Shown: positions 6,782-15,177 of the stretch, piece after piece
Position numbering within the stretch: the stretch's first letter is position 1
How the letters are laid out: each line of letters begins with the position of its first letter
IMG/VR virus record: IMGVR_UViG_3300032238_001159
Location: 1 to 36,922 of that record
Origin: a virus
Length of the DNA: 36,922 bases
Reading direction: 5' to 3' (one strand)
Translations under genes and position numbers: made by a program
The notes under the pieces: generated by a model
What the model saw: only the letters and a program-made list of their open reading frames with translations
The model's database searches: none
Told to the model about the DNA's origin: nothing

Positions 6782-7270
6782 TTATTGCTCAGGAGACATT
6801 AATCCTTTTTTCAATGCTTCGATTGCCGCAGTATATTTTGGTAATAAAGGCTTAAATGTTTCAGAAGTACCATAAAGTTTAACCATATTTTCTAAATCTG
6901 CTAAAGTGTCTCTCATTTCAGCCATATTTCTTTTATTAACTCTTTCTTGTTTGTTAGCCAATCTTTCAGCTTGTCTTTGAGTTCTAGCTAGCTCTCTTTT
7001 TGCTTGATTCTCCATTCTTTCTTTTTGACGTTGGTCTTGATTTGCTTGTCTATCCGCTTGACGTTGGTCTTGATTTGCTTGTCTTTCCGCTTGACGTACA
7101 TCTCTTGCACTCTGATTGATATTTCTTATATCTTGTCTTGCGTCTTGTCGTATGTCTCTTCTTAATTGGCCAGGAGTTTTAGCTAAATCGCCATACTCGT
7201 CTTGTTCTGAAATCACTCTTTTAACAATCCTTGCTAAATCAGATTCAGTTAATCTTATTATTCTACCCAT
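6782..7270 (-). CDS. basic, Arg/Gln-rich protein with a possible capsid-targeting N-terminus
   Basis: A 162-residue protein. The first 22 residues (MGRIIRLTESDLARIVKRVI then SE) form an amphipathic helix. The middle (about 35-110) is extremely rich in Arg, Gln, Ala and Asn, with near-repeats RQANQDQRQ, and would be helical and DNA- or polyanion-binding. The last 45 residues are a more ordinary helical segment. From memory, N-termini of the form I-x-L-T-E-S-D-L-x-R-I-V-x-R-V recur on otherwise unrelated marine phage proteins. The ISE at 20-22 matches the L/I-x-E rule for T4 prohead protease cleavage, so this may be an internal head protein; that is inference. It stands alone between a 68-base A/T-rich gap and a strong terminator, so it could be a separate transcription unit. 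Confidence 0.75.
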   Translation of the reverse strand: MGRIIRLTESDLARIVKRVISEQDEYGDLAKTPGQLRRDIRQDARQDIRNINQSARDVRQAERQANQDQRQADRQANQDQRQKERMENQAKRELARTQRQAERLANKQERVNKRNMAEMRDTLADLENMVKLYGTSETFKPLLPKYTAAIEALKKGLMSPEQ

Positions 7271-7338
7271 TTTTATAAAATTTAAATTAATTTATTATTT
7301 TTACTATAAATACCTTAATAAATAAAAAAAAACAAACA
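7271..7338 (-). promoter_or_regulatory. A/T-rich leader of the 162-residue gene with a TATTTATA motif
   Basis: A 68-base gap, almost entirely A/T. On the minus strand it holds a T9 run after the resolvase stop, then TATTTATTAAGG, TATTTATA (7312-7305) and an A-rich stretch up to the ATG. TTTG lies 20 bases before TATTTATA, roughly the Bacteroidota promoter spacing, but TATTTATA matches TAnnTTTG poorly. The same octamer precedes four other genes here. No G+C-rich hairpin is present. Confidence 0.3.
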
Positions 7339-7944
7339 TTACCAAATTTTTTCTTGTTTCATATATCCAAGAACACAAGTATAAGAATCTGCCATATCAA
7401 AACATTCTTTCTTTAGTGTATTATTTTTGGTATAATGCCATGTAATTTGAGGTTCTTTGTCAGATACTCTTTTCCAAATAAGTTCTTTTTTATCTACGTC
7501 TTTTGGTAGTCCCCCAAATAAAACGTATTTGTCCTTATCATTTTTTTGAATTAAATCAGGCCAAGCAAATTTTCTTGAGTTGTATGTTGAGATATAGTTT
7601 GGCACAATTCCCAAGATATCATAGATTGATTTAGTAATCATCGAGTTATATCTCAAAAGTGTTCCTACCGTCCAAACATTATTTGAGTTTAATAACGGTT
7701 CTTCAATCACAACTTTTGCAATACCTAAATTTTGATATCCTCTTAGTTTTTCTTCAAAACCAATTACTTTCATAAGTAATTCTTCAATCTTATCCTCAGG
7801 TTTTGGTTTTATAACAGGTGAGAAATGTGTTAATTCTAATAATTGTTGTGTTTGAATATCGAATAGACTCCACCCAATTGTTTTTGTGGAAATGTCTAAA
7901 CCAAGAACTTTCGGTGAGTTCTTTAAATCATGTTTTTCAGCCAT
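7339..7944 (-). CDS. RuvC-like Holliday junction resolvase (RNase H fold)
   Basis: A 201-residue predicted nuclease resolving branched DNA. The acidic RNase H-fold set is visible: LGLDISTKTIGWSLFD (Asp17, first strand), VVIEEPLL (Glu81/Glu82) and CFDMADSYTC (Asp183, Asp186, last helix). The spacing suits the RuvC/YqgF-like resolvases found in some phages; T4 itself uses the unrelated endonuclease VII (gp49). A charged, less conserved insert lies at about 125-170. The ATG at 7944 is six bases after the stop of the 735-residue tail protein, so a DNA enzyme is co-transcribed at the end of a structural operon. That timing fits late resolution of replication branches before packaging. Confidence 0.85.
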   Translation of the reverse strand: MAEKHDLKNSPKVLGLDISTKTIGWSLFDIQTQQLLELTHFSPVIKPKPEDKIEELLMKVIGFEEKLRGYQNLGIAKVVIEEPLLNSNNVWTVGTLLRYNSMITKSIYDILGIVPNYISTYNSRKFAWPDLIQKNDKDKYVLFGGLPKDVDKKELIWKRVSDKEPQITWHYTKNNTLKKECFDMADSYTCVLGYMKQEKIW

Positions 7945-7950
7945 AAAAGA

Positions 7951-10158
7951 TTAAAAATCTAATTTAATTGGATACTGTTGAATCCCTTGTCGTTTTTCGG
8001 GTGATTGTATCTTCGATATAACCATAAGTTCTTTGTCCGCATTGTAAAGTCCAATTTCTGTCACATGTGGGTTTGTACCTGTCCATGTTGGGTTGGATGA
8101 ATCAAAGAATTGTGTTTGTCCAAGATTACATAAGAAGTTCATTACATAAATTGTCGCTTGAATGTCCGTTCTAATACTACCAAAGAAAAAGTATTCACCA
8201 CCAAAGTTTAAAGTTAATCCTGTATTACCAACTGCAGGTAGATTAATATAGTTATTTAAATTATATGCGGATGCTGAGTTATACATTGCATTTGTAAGTT
8301 GTAATGTAGTACCTGTCATACCTGAAGCGGTAATTCTACCACCTATGGTTGATGCTGATAATTGACCTGTGATGTCAATTTCTTTCCACGATGTAGCTGA
8401 AGGTCTTGTTGTTCCGCTCGGTACTTTTTGAGCAATTAACTTTAGTCTATTTGCAGTAAACCCACTTGGTGTTGAATATGTGTTTTTTAAGAACGGGAAC
8501 TCATTACCAAATCTAATGATTACATCCGACGCTCCCGGTAATAAACTTTGGTCATTACCTGTTATGGTTGTGTAGTAATTACAATGTAATGAATTTGTAA
8601 AAGCGGAATTTGAAAATATATACGTTAAATGTAAAGTTTCAGAACTACCTGTCAAAAGACCTGTCGTTCCACCTAAAACACCACTGAATGTATTTGGTGT
8701 TACTAAACCTAATTTTGGTGCCGGTAATGTCCAGTTTCTATTAGATTTATAATTTAATGCCGCAACTATTTCATCATCATCAAATATAATCATTTTATAA
8801 TCAGGAAAAACTTTACCAACTCTATTAGGATATCCATTTGTGTTTGGTCTTGTGTCCCATAAATGATAATATCTTAAACCGGGGTCATTAAAGTTAGGGT
8901 CTTTTTTAGATTGAATGTAGTGTGGTTCAAATAAACCTAAGCTGTCAAAACCAGCGGGGTCTGTATAAAACTCTTCTCCGATTGTTCCGCCTGAGTTTTT
9001 GTGCCACATCAACCAAGGAATACTTAATCTAAAGTTTCTTGCTTGTCCTGTCCCACCTGGGTCGTTAGCATCATATTCTTCTTGTGCGAATTTTTCACCA
9101 TAGAAATTATCTATTGCCTGATTTGTATAGTGAACAATTGCTATAGATTTTTGGTCTGAAGGTGAAAGATTAATCTTTTCAGCAAAAGAATTGTAGTAAT
9201 ATGTTGAGTCAGTATCTACTTGTCCACTGTTTGTTTGATATCCAAAATATTCTTTTGAACCTGTGTATCCTGTAGATTTATAAAGATTATAATCTTGATT
9301 TGCGTTACTGAATACACCCGCTGGTGACTCAGTCCATGGAATGTTCATGTTCCAAACATTAACATCTCTTTGTGATACGTCACAATTTGTTTCAAAATTA
9401 ATTACGTCATTTTCCCAATAAGGTGCTGGTGTTGTGGTATCATAAATTACTGTCATACCACTTGGGTAGAATAAGGTTTGTGATAAACCTGTAAGACCCA
9501 TGGTACCAAAATTAGGTAATTGTCTGTCTACTTGTATTGTAATAGTTCCACCCGTCGCCGTGTTCCCTGTCACACCAACCACAAGATAGGTAAACATAGG
9601 CCCTGCATTTTGAATTGGTGATATACTACCATTACTAAACAATGTCATAAACATACCAGGTGTAACCGTTCCTGAAACAGAAGGGTTAATTGATGTTCCT
9701 GATATAGTTAAAACGGTTCCTGAAGTAATACCACTTAATCGTGCAACAAAATTAGGATTTATTGTATATGCTGAGGTTGTATATGCACTATATGTGTACG
9801 GTGTGCCTGTTGAGCCACTAAAAAATCCTCTCGGAGCGGCACTATTATATACACTATCAATGTAAGATGCGTCAAATGGAATACCATAAGTACTACCTGA
9901 TGTAGAGTCCAAATAGATTGGATATTTTATTTCCATTCTATTTTTCTGTGGTACCGGAGCTAAGTTTTGTGTATTATATTGTGGCATTAAAACATTACCA
10001 CTAACTAAATTTGCACCGTTAATACAGTTATAACAAACTTCACTATCACCAATTTGGAAATATGAAATATCGAATTTACCTTGCGATATTTTTTTTCTTC
10101 CTGCATCAGTTACAAGAGTGTTAATTAAAGCTGCGGTATCCTTGATTATGTATGACAT
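7951..10158 (-). CDS. tail-collar-like structural protein, 735 residues
   Basis: A large virion protein, probably fibre- or baseplate-associated. The N-terminus (TDAGRKKISQGKFDISYFQI then GDSE, about residues 17-39) resembles the opening of phage tail-collar/fibre proteins (LTNAGR...AIGDGE pattern). The C-terminus (VTEIGLYNADKELMVISKIQ, then a short KLDF-type end) matches the EIGL-type strand that closes such domains. Between them is a long Gly/Ser/Thr-rich beta region with SGT-type segments and a more ordinary Trp/Asp-rich domain at about 290-480. The gene starts with ATG 28 bases after the 533-residue gene, with TATTTATA four bases before the start. Its exact position in the tail is not known. 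Confidence 0.75.
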   Translation of the reverse strand: MSYIIKDTAALINTLVTDAGRKKISQGKFDISYFQIGDSEVCYNCINGANLVSGNVLMPQYNTQNLAPVPQKNRMEIKYPIYLDSTSGSTYGIPFDASYIDSVYNSAAPRGFFSGSTGTPYTYSAYTTSAYTINPNFVARLSGITSGTVLTISGTSINPSVSGTVTPGMFMTLFSNGSISPIQNAGPMFTYLVVGVTGNTATGGTITIQVDRQLPNFGTMGLTGLSQTLFYPSGMTVIYDTTTPAPYWENDVINFETNCDVSQRDVNVWNMNIPWTESPAGVFSNANQDYNLYKSTGYTGSKEYFGYQTNSGQVDTDSTYYYNSFAEKINLSPSDQKSIAIVHYTNQAIDNFYGEKFAQEEYDANDPGGTGQARNFRLSIPWLMWHKNSGGTIGEEFYTDPAGFDSLGLFEPHYIQSKKDPNFNDPGLRYYHLWDTRPNTNGYPNRVGKVFPDYKMIIFDDDEIVAALNYKSNRNWTLPAPKLGLVTPNTFSGVLGGTTGLLTGSSETLHLTYIFSNSAFTNSLHCNYYTTITGNDQSLLPGASDVIIRFGNEFPFLKNTYSTPSGFTANRLKLIAQKVPSGTTRPSATSWKEIDITGQLSASTIGGRITASGMTGTTLQLTNAMYNSASAYNLNNYINLPAVGNTGLTLNFGGEYFFFGSIRTDIQATIYVMNFLCNLGQTQFFDSSNPTWTGTNPHVTEIGLYNADKELMVISKIQSPEKRQGIQQYPIKLDF

Positions 10159-10186
10159 ATTTTATAAATATCTTTTTTTTATTTTT

Positions 10187-11788
10187 CTACGCTGATGGTG
10201 ATGCTGGACATATAGTTCCTGTTTTATTTATTTGGGTTTTTTGTGGTGTAACATTTTTATTTATGAATGTACACGTATTTGGTGTAAGTCCAATATTCTG
10301 AATTGAAACACTATCAACTATAAATCCATTCAAGGCACATAATCCTCCACTTACACATGGTGTGTTAACATATTGAACTATTGTTCCTGACGCAACTCCG
10401 TTATTAGTTAATTGGACATTGTATGATATTGTTTGAGCACTTGTATTAACAAATCCTCCCGTACAACCCGGTCTTGGGGTACTAGTACCTGTTATAACCG
10501 AACTTGATAATGGGGTAACTGTAGCGTTTGGTGTTGTATTTGCCGTTATTGAATTTGTTATTGTTGGTTTTATTGTTGCCGATGCAGTATTTGCAGTATA
10601 ATTAACATTAAATGTAACTTTCATATTAACAGTCGCACCTGTAGGTAATGAAGGTGAAACACTAATAGACCAAGTTGTTGTTCTACTTGTAGCTGTCCCA
10701 TATGTTTGTTGCATCCCTTCATTTAAATTCAAACTAACTACATAGTTTTGAACACTCTGTTGTGGCGTTAATGCTTGTGATGATGAATTTGTTGTTCCAA
10801 CGGAATCTTTAATATATACAGTATATGTTCCGACACCTAATCCCGCAAATATATTAGACACTTGGTAATTTACACCATCCAAAGAATATGTATAAGGACC
10901 TACTCCTCCGCTTCCCGTTACAATAATAGAACCGTTACTTTGTGTAGAACATAATGGGTTAGTTGCATTTAATTTTAGTTTTAACACCGCCGAAGAACAA
11001 GAACCACTACTTACAAACATAGTCGTAGTAAAGGCGTTTGGTCCCGTTACCGTCCAATTTCCTGTTGGTGGTGATAATGGTGATTGTTTGAACACCGAAC
11101 CATTAGTATACCCACTCAAAATCCATTTAGTCGTCCCACTATTATAATAGATTTTATAACTTGGTGTTGCACTTGTCCAAGTCATATAACCATTAAGTGT
11201 TCCTGCAGAATAAAAATTAATTAATGTTGAAGTTGTGTTAACAGTTTGATTTAAACAAAGTCCACTTGGTATCACAGGTACAGGTGCTGGTGGTGGTAAA
11301 CATTGTGTACAACCTGTGAATGGTCCAGATGATACGGATGCAAAATTATTAATATACGTTTGACCCGTATAAAGTGTTGTTCCACTACTTGTCCAACAAC
11401 CTACTTGTGTTGATAAACCATAAACGGTACCAGCTGAGAATGGGTTGTAAATGTCAGCCAAATAATAAACAAATGAATTAGAATTAGAACAATCTTGGAA
11501 TTTCTCTAAATAAAAACTATCATAACTAACAACACATGTTGTTGTTGCACTAAAATCACCATAATAATCAACAACCGTTGCTGTGTAATTACCCGGTGAT
11601 AAATTAGTTAATAATGTTCCTTGTCCACCATTGTTCCAAGTTACGTTATATGGTGCGGTTCCACCTGTTATGTATAATGATATTAAACCATTTGAAGTTT
11701 CAGGTGTAGAACTATTAACAGAATTACATTCAACCCCCAAAGGAAACAAAGTTATTATATTACAACTATTACCACTCAACTGTCCCAT
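10187..11788 (-). CDS. tail protein with two SprB-like repeats
   Basis: A 533-residue probable tail adhesin. Two SprB-type beta units are visible. One is at about residues 20-75 (GLISLYITGGTAPYNVTW, then LSPGNYTATVVD); the other at about 280-335 (CSTQSNGSIIVTGSGGVGPY, then LGVGTYTVYIKD). Between and after them are Cys-containing, Ser/Thr/Asn-rich beta segments with a Pro stretch (PPPAPVPVIP, about 165-175). No signal peptide or membrane segment is seen. The ATG at 11788 overlaps the preceding stop by one base (TAATG). SprB repeats are known from the Flavobacterium gliding adhesin and related surface proteins; a role in host attachment is inferred from the fibre context. Confidence 0.72.
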   Translation of the reverse strand: MGQLSGNSCNIITLFPLGVECNSVNSSTPETSNGLISLYITGGTAPYNVTWNNGGQGTLLTNLSPGNYTATVVDYYGDFSATTTCVVSYDSFYLEKFQDCSNSNSFVYYLADIYNPFSAGTVYGLSTQVGCWTSSGTTLYTGQTYINNFASVSSGPFTGCTQCLPPPAPVPVIPSGLCLNQTVNTTSTLINFYSAGTLNGYMTWTSATPSYKIYYNSGTTKWILSGYTNGSVFKQSPLSPPTGNWTVTGPNAFTTTMFVSSGSCSSAVLKLKLNATNPLCSTQSNGSIIVTGSGGVGPYTYSLDGVNYQVSNIFAGLGVGTYTVYIKDSVGTTNSSSQALTPQQSVQNYVVSLNLNEGMQQTYGTATSRTTTWSISVSPSLPTGATVNMKVTFNVNYTANTASATIKPTITNSITANTTPNATVTPLSSSVITGTSTPRPGCTGGFVNTSAQTISYNVQLTNNGVASGTIVQYVNTPCVSGGLCALNGFIVDSVSIQNIGLTPNTCTFINKNVTPQKTQINKTGTICPASPSA

Positions 11789-12729
11789 TATGCTTCAAAT
11801 TTTTGTGTTATGCAACCATATTTTTGTGATGTTCTTCCAAAACCAATCGGTGTTGTTGATGTGTCTTCATATGTTATTAAATATGGTGGTGTTAATCCTA
11901 TTTGGTATATTTGATTTGAATTATTTAAAATATAAAATTGGTCATTAACCTCGACAAATGACCCAACATTTGTAATTCCCGATAAGTTTATTTCAACTTC
12001 TAAAGTTCCTCCTGAAACATAATTATATTGTTGTAAATAAGTTGACCCGGTTTTTGTACCAATAACCATTATCTTATTTTGGGTTGAAAGTTTCATATCC
12101 CTAATAAATGGGTCTCCTGATAATGAACCAACAATTTCCAATAAATTTGTGGTAGATGCTGTTGTTCCCGTAATAACCGAATTATAAATAAAAGTTTTAG
12201 ACGTTCCTGTGTTTGTTGCAACCACTACAAGATTATTATTATCTATTGCAAATATTTCTTTATTTTGATTCAGATTTATCGCAACTTGTCTATTAAATGA
12301 ACTTGTGAAAGGGGTTATTGAAATATTTAATTCTGTAACTCCTGTTGAACTTAAAAACCATAGTTTGTTGTCCGTATTAGCCATTGGACTATTATCATCA
12401 ATAGGTGTGTAATTTAGGGTCAGTGGCCCTTCTTCCGTATCACTTACCAAATTATATTTGTAATAATTATTACCATCCCAATATCCCACAAAAATATTAC
12501 ATCCAATTATTGGTGGTGAAACACAATATGAACAATTGTTTGCATCAATTACTTTAACCACATAATTTGGGATACTTTCATAAGCTGTTGGTAAAGTAAA
12601 GGTATATGCACTTGTTGAAAATGTATTAATGTATTGACACGTCGCACCTAAATTACAACTATCACATACCCATACATTATATGGTGAGGTTCCTGATACT
12701 ATTGAGCCGACTGTTATTTCTATTGCCAT
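11788..12729 (-). CDS. tail protein: mini-SprB-like N-terminus plus propeller-like repeats
   Basis: A 313-residue protein. Residues 1-77 form a Cys-containing unit (SGTSPYNVWVCDSC, then VVKVIDANNC) closely similar to the two stand-alone small proteins at 19104-19388 and 19382-19672. Residues about 80-300 are repeated short beta segments (NKLWFLSS, NKEIFAIDNNNLVVVAT, NKIMVIGTK, NDQFYILNNSNQIYQIGL), the look of a beta-propeller or similar blade repeat. It overlaps the 533-residue gene by one base and begins one base after the Thr-Pro-tract gene. It is probably a fibre-tip or decoration protein binding the host surface or a glycan; that is inferred from fold type and position. Confidence 0.72.
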   Translation of the reverse strand: MAIEITVGSIVSGTSPYNVWVCDSCNLGATCQYINTFSTSAYTFTLPTAYESIPNYVVKVIDANNCSYCVSPPIIGCNIFVGYWDGNNYYKYNLVSDTEEGPLTLNYTPIDDNSPMANTDNKLWFLSSTGVTELNISITPFTSSFNRQVAINLNQNKEIFAIDNNNLVVVATNTGTSKTFIYNSVITGTTASTTNLLEIVGSLSGDPFIRDMKLSTQNKIMVIGTKTGSTYLQQYNYVSGGTLEVEINLSGITNVGSFVEVNDQFYILNNSNQIYQIGLTPPYLITYEDTSTTPIGFGRTSQKYGCITQKFEA

Positions 12730-12730
12730 A

Positions 12731-14335
12731 TTATCTACAATTTCCGTTTACTGTACAGTATTGAGTTATTTTTCCACTTGTATCTACACGATAAATAAGG
12801 TTTCCGTATTGAACGTAATCTTCAACTATTGGTTTAGTTAATGATGAGTCTTGGAATATATATACATCTGTCGCAATCTCTTTAACCAAATTAGATGTAT
12901 AGAATGTTAATTTTTTACCAAAGTCTGTTATTTGACATTTAGGACAGTTAAGTGCGAACCCTCCTGTACCTTTCCATGCGTTATAAGTTAAAGTTTGTGC
13001 TGTCACTGTTAAACAATCAATACAATCTGTGTATGTCGTGGCGGTAGTTGCCGTAAACTGATTAACGTTTGCTACTACATAACCTGACGGTGCAACATAT
13101 CCAACATAATTTCCAACATAAGTGTAACAATCACCTGACGTTGTTTTCAATACATTTCCAATCGTAACATTTGTTGGTGGATATGCTGTCTGTGTAATCA
13201 TACTATTAGTAGTACAAGATGTGAATACAAATACAGTTCCAGGTGCAAATGTTGGAGTAGGTGTTGGAGTAGGTGTTGGTGTTGGAGTAGGTGTTGGTGT
13301 AGGTGTTGCTGTAGGTGTTGGTGTAACACACGATACCGAACAAGCTCCTGTATATGCTGAAATAATATATTGAACCGTAGCATTTGCACTACCATTAATA
13401 TCTCTTGTGTAGGTAGCACATCTGATGTCATTATTTATAACACCATAAATTGTTGTTCCTGTTGTTGTTACCGTTGTTGCGGTAGTACCAGTTAATAATA
13501 ATGCTCCACTAACATAGAATACCGTTCCATCATTACAATCTACTAACTCTTTAACTGTTGAACATACAAAGTTTCCATTATCTACAATAAAAGTAACAGT
13601 ATCTGCAGAAGGTGTTACTGTTGGAGTAGGAGTAGGTGTTGGAGTAGGTGTTGGTGTAGGTGTTGGAGTTATAGTCTGATAATATATTTCAGCAGTGAAT
13701 CCACTACAAATATTTGCAGTTGGAGTTGGAGTCGGTGTTGGAGTTGGAGTCGGTGTAGGTGTCGGAGTTGGGGTTGGGGTTGCAATATTACACTCCAATA
13801 AAACATCAAAATCTAATGACGCACATGGGTCAGTTGGTGTTGGTGTTGGAACACAAGTACCAATAGACATCACCGTCTCATCTAAATCAGGACAAAGTGA
13901 AAAAGTTGGGTTTGAACCAAAGAATATACAAGTCCCACCTAATGAACTACTTAAACACCAATTAATACCATTATAATGTATGTATCCGGTATTTGTTGTT
14001 CCTCCTGTCCAATATGGATATGAATTATATCCCCCTTTTATTGTATAAGTTCCCGAATAACCACTATATAGTGTTGTTGGAGTACTTATGCATAATGTAC
14101 TTGAGCAGCAAGCAATACAAGATGGGTCATTACAAGATGAACCTGATGTTGCGGTTCCGGTAACCGTTGTTGATATTGTACTTGCGGTAACTCCTGTTAC
14201 AACTTTATAACACCCGTTTGGGATATTTGTATCACCGGTAATAACATAAACTGTATTTGTTGCAGCCGTGACTGGAAAAGTCGTGGCACTAAACACAAAA
14301 TTATAACAACAACTACTAAAAACTACATTTGCCAT
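12731..14335 (-). CDS. Cys-rich fibre protein with Thr-Pro tracts
   Basis: A 534-residue probable tail-fibre or decoration protein. Globular Cys-rich beta modules are joined by (Thr-Pro)n tracts at residues 163-168, 186-206, 223-242 and 338-363. The first module has CC pairs (Cys9-Cys10, Cys76-Cys77). The last module (about 365-534) has [24 protein letters not shown] and a short [15 protein letters not shown] strand. Thr-Pro tracts act as stiff extended linkers, and their Thr residues could be glycosylated; two glycosyltransferase genes lie directly upstream. The ATG at 14335 follows a 44-base A/T-rich gap. The same kind of linker is present in the 1119-residue protein. Confidence 0.72.
   Translation of the reverse strand: MANVVFSSCCYNFVFSATTFPVTAATNTVYVITGDTNIPNGCYKVVTGVTASTISTTVTGTATSGSSCNDPSCIACCSSTLCISTPTTLYSGYSGTYTIKGGYNSYPYWTGGTTNTGYIHYNGINWCLSSSLGGTCIFFGSNPTFSLCPDLDETVMSIGTCVPTPTPTDPCASLDFDVLLECNIATPTPTPTPTPTPTPTPTPTPTANICSGFTAEIYYQTITPTPTPTPTPTPTPTPTVTPSADTVTFIVDNGNFVCSTVKELVDCNDGTVFYVSGALLLTGTTATTVTTTGTTIYGVINNDIRCATYTRDINGSANATVQYIISAYTGACSVSCVTPTPTATPTPTPTPTPTPTPTPTPTFAPGTVFVFTSCTTNSMITQTAYPPTNVTIGNVLKTTSGDCYTYVGNYVGYVAPSGYVVANVNQFTATTATTYTDCIDCLTVTAQTLTYNAWKGTGGFALNCPKCQITDFGKKLTFYTSNLVKEIATDVYIFQDSSLTKPIVEDYVQYGNLIYRVDTSGKITQYCTVNGNCR
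13247..13324 (-). repeat. (Thr-Pro)n coding tract, longest of several
   Basis: Low-complexity DNA encoding alternating Thr and Pro (residues 338-363 of the 534-residue protein). It is built from ACT/ACA and CCA/CCT codons, so the DNA is a hexamer-like repeat. Similar tracts lie at 13610-13669 and 13718-13780 in the same gene and at about 23058-23108 in the 1119-residue gene. Antisense frames through these tracts read (Gly-Val)n and are shadows. Confidence 0.85.
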
Positions 14336-14379
14336 TCAGGTATTAACTTTTTATATAAATAATCAAAAGTTTATTTTAT
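14336..14379 (-). other. 44-base intergenic gap with a weak hairpin and TATTTATA
   Basis: On the minus strand the gap carries AACTTTT, a 13-base loop and AAAAGTT, a 7-bp A/T-only inverted repeat. It also has TATTTATA (14361-14354) 18 bases before the ATG of the Thr-Pro-tract gene. Too weak to call a terminator; it may be a promoter or translation signal. Confidence 0.3.
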
Positions 14380-15177
14380 TTATAATCCCAACTCAATTTC
14401 ATTTGGTTGGTAGTTATAAAAATGTTTGTAAGCGTGAATGAAAGCAACGTTTGGTTGTTCTTCCATAGGGATTGACCACCCTGTCTTGTCCCACCAATTA
14501 CCGATATCTCTAGTGTCATATTGCGCCCAATCTTCCCAAAAACCACTTGTATACCCAAAAAACTGAAATAAAAATGAAAGTGTAGCGTCACACCATTCAA
14601 TTGGTCTTGAATCTAACCTGTAGATTTCATCCCAAGGCACCTCATCTAATCTATTGTATATTTCTATAAATTTTTCTCTATTAAATATTGTTCCACCACA
14701 TGCTCCATAACTTTTTAAAGAACCTAAAAGACTCCAATTATGTCTTGAGTCATCAATAACTCCAAACTTGTTTTTTAAATATTCATAAAGTTCTGGCGTA
14801 TATAATGGTCCGTTTGCCCCTGATATGTCAAACTTTGGTGGTCTTGTAATTTCAAATCTACACCACACATCATCTTCATAATGAATAACCCAATCAACAT
14901 CTTTAAGTGTTGTTGTACAAGCATCATAGATTCTTTTTAACCAATCCAATTGTCCGTTCTCTTTTACAAATACTCTTCCTGAATGTGGATGGTTAATGCC
15001 TTGTTGTTCAATCCATGTGTAATCACAATTAAATTTTTTGGCAACAGGTTCCAATAATGTTGACCCATCTTCATATAATGCAACAGGTATGTTTGGATAA
15101 ACTTTTCTTAATTGTTCTAATGCTTTATAACAAGCAACCAACTTATGTCCTGATTGGTAAAATGCTCCTATATTCAT
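14380..15177 (-). CDS. GT-A-like glycosyltransferase candidate
   Basis: A 265-residue protein that looks like a small nucleotide-sugar transferase. It opens with a Rossmann-like strand and helix (NIGAFYQSGHKLVACYKALE) and a second strand ending in YEDG. VDWVIHYEDDVW follows at residues 94-105, whose E-D-D is the likely DxD metal/nucleotide-sugar site. GACGGTIFNREKF (about 158-170) fits the acceptor-loop region of GT-A enzymes. Asp and Trp residues are abundant in the C-terminal half. Its ATG overlaps the stop of the GT60-type gene (ATGA), so the two are translated together and probably act in sequence on one glycan. The sugar and acceptor are not predictable. Confidence 0.68.
   Translation of the reverse strand: MNIGAFYQSGHKLVACYKALEQLRKVYPNIPVALYEDGSTLLEPVAKKFNCDYTWIEQQGINHPHSGRVFVKENGQLDWLKRIYDACTTTLKDVDWVIHYEDDVWCRFEITRPPKFDISGANGPLYTPELYEYLKNKFGVIDDSRHNWSLLGSLKSYGACGGTIFNREKFIEIYNRLDEVPWDEIYRLDSRPIEWCDATLSFLFQFFGYTSGFWEDWAQYDTRDIGNWWDKTGWSIPMEEQPNVAFIHAYKHFYNYQPNEIELGL

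Noticed and set aside
13198-13431. Minus-strand frame rich in Leu, Gln and His
   Set aside because: A shifted frame through a Thr-Pro tract of the 534-residue gene.
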